This document shows positions 59,321 through 64,000 of a stretch of 64,000 nucleotides of DNA, piece by piece. The stretch lies in contig OX638368.1 in NCBI GenBank assembly GCA_951812925.1, forward strand, positions 115,095,309 to 115,159,308, given 5' to 3'. How positions within the stretch are numbered: the first letter of the stretch is position 1; every line of letters starts with the position of its first letter. This stretch comes from Calliopum simillimum (taxonomy: Eukaryota > Arthropoda > Insecta > Diptera > Lauxaniidae). Position numbers and translations under genes: made by a program. The notes beneath the pieces were generated by a model, which worked only from the letters and a program-made list of their open reading frames with translations, had not been told where the DNA came from and made no database searches.

Positions 59321-60720
59321 ACATGTCTTATTAACACGTTAATAGTCTGTAATTTCATTATGTTTGGGACTGTCATAAGTGTCACATTGTAAAAGAGCGT
59401 AGTAAGTAATCAAGTAAATTTTAAATTGTCATTGTTTTCAATTGCTCTTCTAGCTATATATATTTATAACAATAAATGTAACCTTCTCTTGCAAAAATTT
59501 ATGAAAAAGCATAATCTCATGAGTGTCACAGTCATAACTTTTAACTTTAACAAAATATAAGCATTCTAGTTTAGGAAAATGCTCTCATTTTTATGACAGA
59601 TATCTATCCGTTCATTTGATATATGGGCGATTCTGAAAAAACAAAGGCCGCAAATAATTGTAATAAAAATAATAAATCAACTGGATATTATACTTTCAAT
59701 TTCCATAAAATTTCCCATGGCAAATTTAAAAATATCTCAATATTTCCACGGTAAAGGCGTAACACGGCAAAAGATTTCTGCACTTAAATGAGCGTAAGAG
59801 TTTTAAAATAAAATTTTAAGGAGTGTATTATTGAAAGTTTGATTTGCTCCGCACATCAAGAAGAGAGGTATTTTATTCCATGGTAAAGGCATATTTATTT
59901 GTACAATCAAAATTCACGACATATATTTGTGTTCCAACATTAAAACTTAATAATTTATTCTGCACAACGAAAACACTGAGTAAAAATATTACGGAATACG
60001 ACTTATTAGTAGGTACTTTTTATTTTTAATTTATTTCGCTCATAAAAAGAAGAGGTATTTTATACCATGGCAAAGGCATACTTCTTTGTAGAATCAAAAT
60101 TTATGTAATGTTTTGAGTTAGTAACTAATTCTGCACAGCAAAAATACATAGTATAAATAATCAGTCAAACAAATGTTTAATGTTAAATTTTAATTATTGT
60201 TGTCCCAGTTTAAGTAAGACAAAAATAAATCCAATATGATTAAATATTGAACACAAAATGTTTTTCCAGTGGAAATGTATATTGTGCAACGTTTTCAAGC
60301 TTATAATCACGCAAAGAATTACTTTTGGTAGCAATATTTTAGGAAGGTTTTATGAAACTTGGTCTGAATTCAAACTTTTTCGCTGAGAACAGGCACGGTG
60401 CAGGCATTTTGACTACTTTAGAGCTCTTGTATCAGTGCACAATACTTCAATGACGACAGTAATCTATGTAAGATTTAGAAAACGTTGGACAGAAATTAAT
60501 TATACAAATTTGGGGAACAAAAACAAGATAATTATTTTAACGAGATAGAAAATAAAGTTAATTGGAATCAAAGAAGAACTGAGCGCTTAAAAAAAATGTC
60601 GTATACTTTCTTTGATGAAATATTTATTTTACATAAACTGCTTTGAACAGAATCCAATGAAGTCGGCTTAAAAATCATGATAAAACTTACAATTAACTCG
60701 TATATAGCATAATCCGACTT
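59321..60720. other. AT-rich region, no gene supported
   Basis: Unique-looking, with two related 0.2 kb segments (TATTTTATTCCATGGTAAAG near 59869 and TATTTTATACCATGGCAAAG near 60055) that suggest a local duplication. Confidence 0.35.
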
Positions 60721-60789
60721 ACTTTTATAGTCCTTGCGTAATAAAATTTTCTCAAATTTGTTGTTCTTAAAGTCCTTGTTGATCAATTG
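60684..60789 (-). CDS. Orphan exon-like segment (minus strand)
   Basis: After a TATTCTAG acceptor the frame reads QLINKDFKNNKFEKILLRKD then YKSKSDYAIYELI. Two good donors are available (GTAAGTCGG at 60722 and GTAAGTTTT at 60688). It could be an internal exon of a minus-strand gene, possibly the unresolved 5' part of the Mieap-like gene or a separate gene. I do not recognise the peptide. Confidence 0.3.
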
Positions 60790-61860
60790 CTAGAATACTC
60801 TGAATCACGAATATTAATTTCATTTTCTTTTTTCTGTTTTCTTTAACACAAATTACTTAAATTATCATGCAAACAATTTCGCAGCCCAATTCAACAATAA
60901 AATGTTGAAGAAAAAAACTTTGCACTTCATTAACATTTAACATCATTTTTTGTTCACTTGACTTGAATGACTCGAGAAATCAAACTTTTATCTACGTAGA
61001 TACGACGACCGACTACTGCGAGAGTATGTCTTTTCTCAACACAAAAGATCATTCAACATTCAGCACACAATTTAATGAAAGCATGCGCGCGCGCTCAATC
61101 GGGCACGAAATTCAAATTTAAAAGTAACTACTCCGTACAACTTTAGAAATTCCACACAAAAATTAGAAATTCTTTCACCCGTATTTCCATTGTTTTTGTT
61201 GTTGTTTTCGTTAGACTCTTAAGCGTTTTGCACCTGTGTGGCATTCACAACAATAAACAGCAGCATTTGCTACTTCTTCATATGAGTCAACACTTGAAAC
61301 GAAAATTGCAAAGAAAAGTTTTCAAATTAATCGTAACCCCACAAAACTAAACGCAACCGACAGCGGTAAAAGTCCAATGCAGACTGAATGTCATGACCAA
61401 AGACAGCGAGAAATTTTCTTCTTGGCACAAGCAGCACAATCATCATCAACAACAACGCTGACTGCTGCTGCTCGCTTATAGCTGGAGGAGCAACATTTCA
61501 ATTTTCAAATGTTTACTGATCGCTTATACGGCGCAACGGCGGCGACAGCAACAATGTTGTGTTATAACTTTGGTTGCGGGATAACTAAGTTACTATGTTG
61601 GTATCATAAGTAAGTATATCACATTCTTCTATTGACGTATTTTATAATGCGTAGTATAAATTCGTCAAGTAAAGTTAACATAAAACGCGCAAACTGCACA
61701 ACACTGTTGCCGCAGCCAACAGCAACAAGTGTTTGTGGCTGCGCATGCTCATTATATGCTCTCAGAAAAGTTGAGAGACTCTTTTGTTAATGCAGACATG
61801 TTGATAATCTTATTATTGGTGCTCTCACAATTAATTTAATTGATCATTTTGTTTACTTCA
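60790..61860. promoter_or_regulatory. Possible promoter/5' region (low confidence)
   Basis: Higher complexity than its surroundings, with CAGCAGCAACAACAA tracts, alternating CG (GCATGCGCGCGCGCTC) and GCGCAACGGCGGCGACAGCA. Such composition is common around fly promoters and 5'UTRs. No TATA, Inr or start codon could be assigned with confidence. Confidence 0.25.
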
Positions 61861-61899
61861 TTTATAGAGCAATGTATACAGATTTAATTTATTTATTCT

Positions 61900-62700
61900 A
61901 ATATAATTATTCTATGTATATTGAGTTTAAATATTTATAATACAAACTTACATATGGATGAATGTCATGAAATGCCGAACAGGTGTATTGCGCGATTGAA
62001 ATAAAATTTCGAGCATCCCACCATGACATTGTTTCAAAATTAACATTTTTAGTAATGTACATACATCCCGCAATCAAAAAGATAAAGTTCAATCGCATGA
62101 AAACTAGCGAAAATGTCCCCTCCGTCATGGTCTTTTTGCCAATCAAGCCTTTTCCACCCTCGATTTAGACAAATACAATGTTCCACTAATGTTCTGCATG
62201 TGGACATATTTGAGTTCCATAAAAACATATGCTTTTTTCGTGGAGTAAGCCCAATTCTGACCCTCCGATGCTCGCTGGTGGCATTATCACTATTGTTCCA
62301 CGCATTTTTCATATTCCGTAGGTTATTCTAAATTACCGCTGTTATTTCGCCGCGTTAGACTTTTTTTCAAATCCATCAACACACAAACCAAGCCCAAAAG
62401 AGGAATTCTCTTCAAATGTTCCCATGTACTTGCTGCGGTCGAAGCAAAATGACAAAAGTACGGAAAAAAAGACGATGTCCCTTGCGTCATGGTCAAAATA
62501 TTGGTGAGAAGTGGAATTATTTTGGTGCATCATCATTGTGGAATGAAGAGTCTGTCAAACTTAGTCAATTGTGTCCGGTGGCATTAGTTGTCGATTTTCT
62601 TTGTGTACGTAATGCTCAAATATTCATGAAATGTCCCCTCCGTCATGTATCCCCTCCGTCATGTGTCACCTCCGTCATGTGTTCCCTCCGTCATGATTTT
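61900..62700. repeat. Region with CATGACGGAGGGGACA subrepeats
   Basis: TGTCCCCTCCGTCATG (or complement-strand CATGACGGAGGGGACA) occurs at 62114-62129, in altered form at about 62475-62491, and four times in tandem with a 16 bp period at 62632-62695. Minus-strand frames between have stops. This could be a decayed DNA transposon with subterminal binding repeats (inference). Confidence 0.5.
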
Positions 62701-62704
62701 GCAT

Positions 62705-63625
62705 TATTTTTATACCCTACACCCAGGGTATATTCACTTTGTCCTTCCGTTTGTAACGCAGAGAAGGAGGCGTGGCAGATATAGACAAGTATATATATTC
62801 CTGATCAGCGCCACCTCCTGAGTCGATATAGCTATGTCCGTCTGTCTGGCTGGCTGGGTGGCTGGCTGTGTGTTGAAATACACTTTTTGGGAAAACTGAG
62901 CAAAATAATTCAATGAAATTTGGTAGACTGCCTCCGTCGTCAAAGTTAGCTCGGGGGATTGAAAACGAGCAAAATCGGTCAACGGACACGCCTACCGTCC
63001 ATAAAAAAATTATAGTCAGAATGCAATTTTAGGAGTATTTTTCACGACAATGCAACCAAAATATACATAAATACAACAAATTGTAGGCGCAAGCTCTGAG
63101 AAAAAAACTGAGCGAGTTCGAACAAGAGGGCGTGGCACCTCCCATATAAGCAAAAGTATCAAAACGCTATACTGCAAGCGTTTTTTGAGATATTCAAACC
63201 AAATTTGATTCAGACACTAAGAATTATAAATGAAAGCTCTCAACAAAAATTGGATTAGATCGGCAAAGGGAGCATGGCACCTCCCATATGAACAAAAGTT
63301 TCAAAATGCTATACTGAAATAGCTTTTTGAGATAATCCAACCACATTTCACTCAAATACTGAAGACTACAAATGCACGCTTTAAACTTAAACTAGACGAA
63401 CACGGACAAAAGGGCGTGGCACCTCCCATATAAGCAAAAGTGTCAAAACGCTATACTGAAAACGTTTTTTGGGATAATCCAACCCAATTTCACTCAGAAA
63501 CTAAAAACTATAAATGCAAGCTCTGAACAAAAATTGGGTGAACTCGGACAAGAGGGCGTGGCACCCATATAAGCAAATTTTTCAAAATTTTTTGGCCAGG
63601 CCAAAAGTTACACCCTTACCAGTTA
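62705..63625 (+). repeat. Dispersed repeat (TATACCCTACAC family), copy 3
   Basis: Begins TATACCCTACACCCAGGGTA. The 3' two thirds contain four tandem units of about 145-160 bp with GGCGTGGCACCTCCCATATA, and it ends in GGCCAGGCCAAAAGTTACAC. The longest of the three copies here. No ORF supported. Confidence 0.8.
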
Positions 63626-63714
63626 TTTCTGGTGTTGGAAATTACGAAGTACATAGTATGCAACTACTATAGCAGTTATACTTTATCAATAATATCATGT
63701 TTTTAACAAAACCC

Positions 63715-64000
63715 AACATGGCCGTTTCAATATGGCGGTCAAAAATTCAATATGGTGGACTTTATTTAAAAAAAACTAATGTGCATCAAATTTCGTGCAT
63801 GCGGGTTTTTTGGATCGCTTATCACGAATCTGGGGTCGGATTTACAAAATTCAAAATGGCGGATCCAAGATGGCTGAAAAAATTTTCAAAAATCAATCAA
63901 ACCAAATTTCAGGAAAATCGGTTGATTTTTTAAAATTTTGTCCGCCATCTTGAATCCGCCATATTGAATATTGTAAATCCGATCCCGGATTTGGTGCACA
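63715..64000. mobile_element. Foldback with ATGGCGG units, cut by window end
   Basis: TTCAATATGGCGGTCAAAAA and AAAATGGCGGATCCAAGATG on the left; TTTTGTCCGCCATCTTGAAT and CGCCATATTGAAT in the opposite orientation on the right. The right terminus lies beyond 64000. Confidence 0.6.

Noticed and set aside
62416..62784. 122-codon plus-strand ORF with Cys-rich start
   Set aside because: Largely made of the 16 bp subrepeat and the start of a dispersed repeat; no splice or homology support.

Overview
This is nuclear DNA from an insect, almost certainly a higher (schizophoran) fly. It is AT-rich, with spliced genes, short GT-AG introns, fly-type proteins and a very high load of DNA transposons and foldback (snap-back) repeats. 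The triosephosphate isomerase and the DUF4788/DUF4776-type protein point to Diptera. The genus cannot be fixed from the window; a large, repeat-rich genome such as a tephritid would fit.

Four protein-coding loci are supported. (1) Minus strand, 391-12005: a seven-exon gene for an 1130-residue insect-specific protein, with a DUF4788-like N-terminus, Cys-rich DUF4776-like regions and a long Gly/Pro/Arg/Trp-rich tail. Its two large introns are filled with transposons. (2) Minus strand, 13788-16000: triosephosphate isomerase (Tpi), two coding exons with a 1.47 kb intron. (3) Plus strand, 28359-34692: an SH2-domain adaptor-like protein in three exons around a 5.6 kb intron. (4) Minus strand, 34797 to at least 42547: a protein with a C-terminus like mitochondria-eating protein (Mieap/SPATA18), in seven or more exons. 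Its stop codon lies 104 bp from that of the SH2 gene, so the two loci are convergent and their 3' ends probably overlap. Its 5' end is not resolved; an orphan exon-like segment near 60.7 kb may belong to it or to another minus-strand gene.

Nearly everything else is mobile or repetitive. 3.7-11 kb: foldbacks, a TA-flanked MITE and a Helitron-type 3' end in the introns of gene 1. 12.4-13.1 kb: a foldback. 16.5-18.1 kb: MITE-like inverted repeats. 18281-22681: a 4.4 kb piggyBac-type element with dead transposase, carrying a foldback that itself carries a second foldback, plus an internally deleted non-LTR retroposon with a 12 bp target duplication. 22.7-23.7 kb: a 15-copy tandem array. 26.2-27.3 and 40.5-41.7 kb: two copies of a 1 kb snap-back. 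28949-29278: a Tigger/pogo MITE. 30.09-30.33 kb: an NDP-kinase retropseudogene in a minisatellite. 32.8-33.9 kb: another foldback. 37258-37900 and 52.95-54.6 kb: mariner remnants. 43.37-44.34 kb: a tandem array. 47946-48576: a piggyBac-type MITE. 56498-58034: a pogo-like element with a copia fragment. 58112-58763: a second CACAGTG foldback, followed by a 91 bp tandem array. 62-64 kb: a 16 bp subrepeat cluster, a dispersed 0.9 kb repeat and a foldback cut by the window end.

No CRISPR array, operon or functional-looking tRNA or rRNA gene was seen. The most unusual pattern is that several otherwise unrelated foldback elements carry Pol III A/B-box (tRNA-like) segments, and that foldback families repeatedly nest inside one another. 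All gene structures were worked out by hand from splice signals and reading-frame phase; no database search was run.
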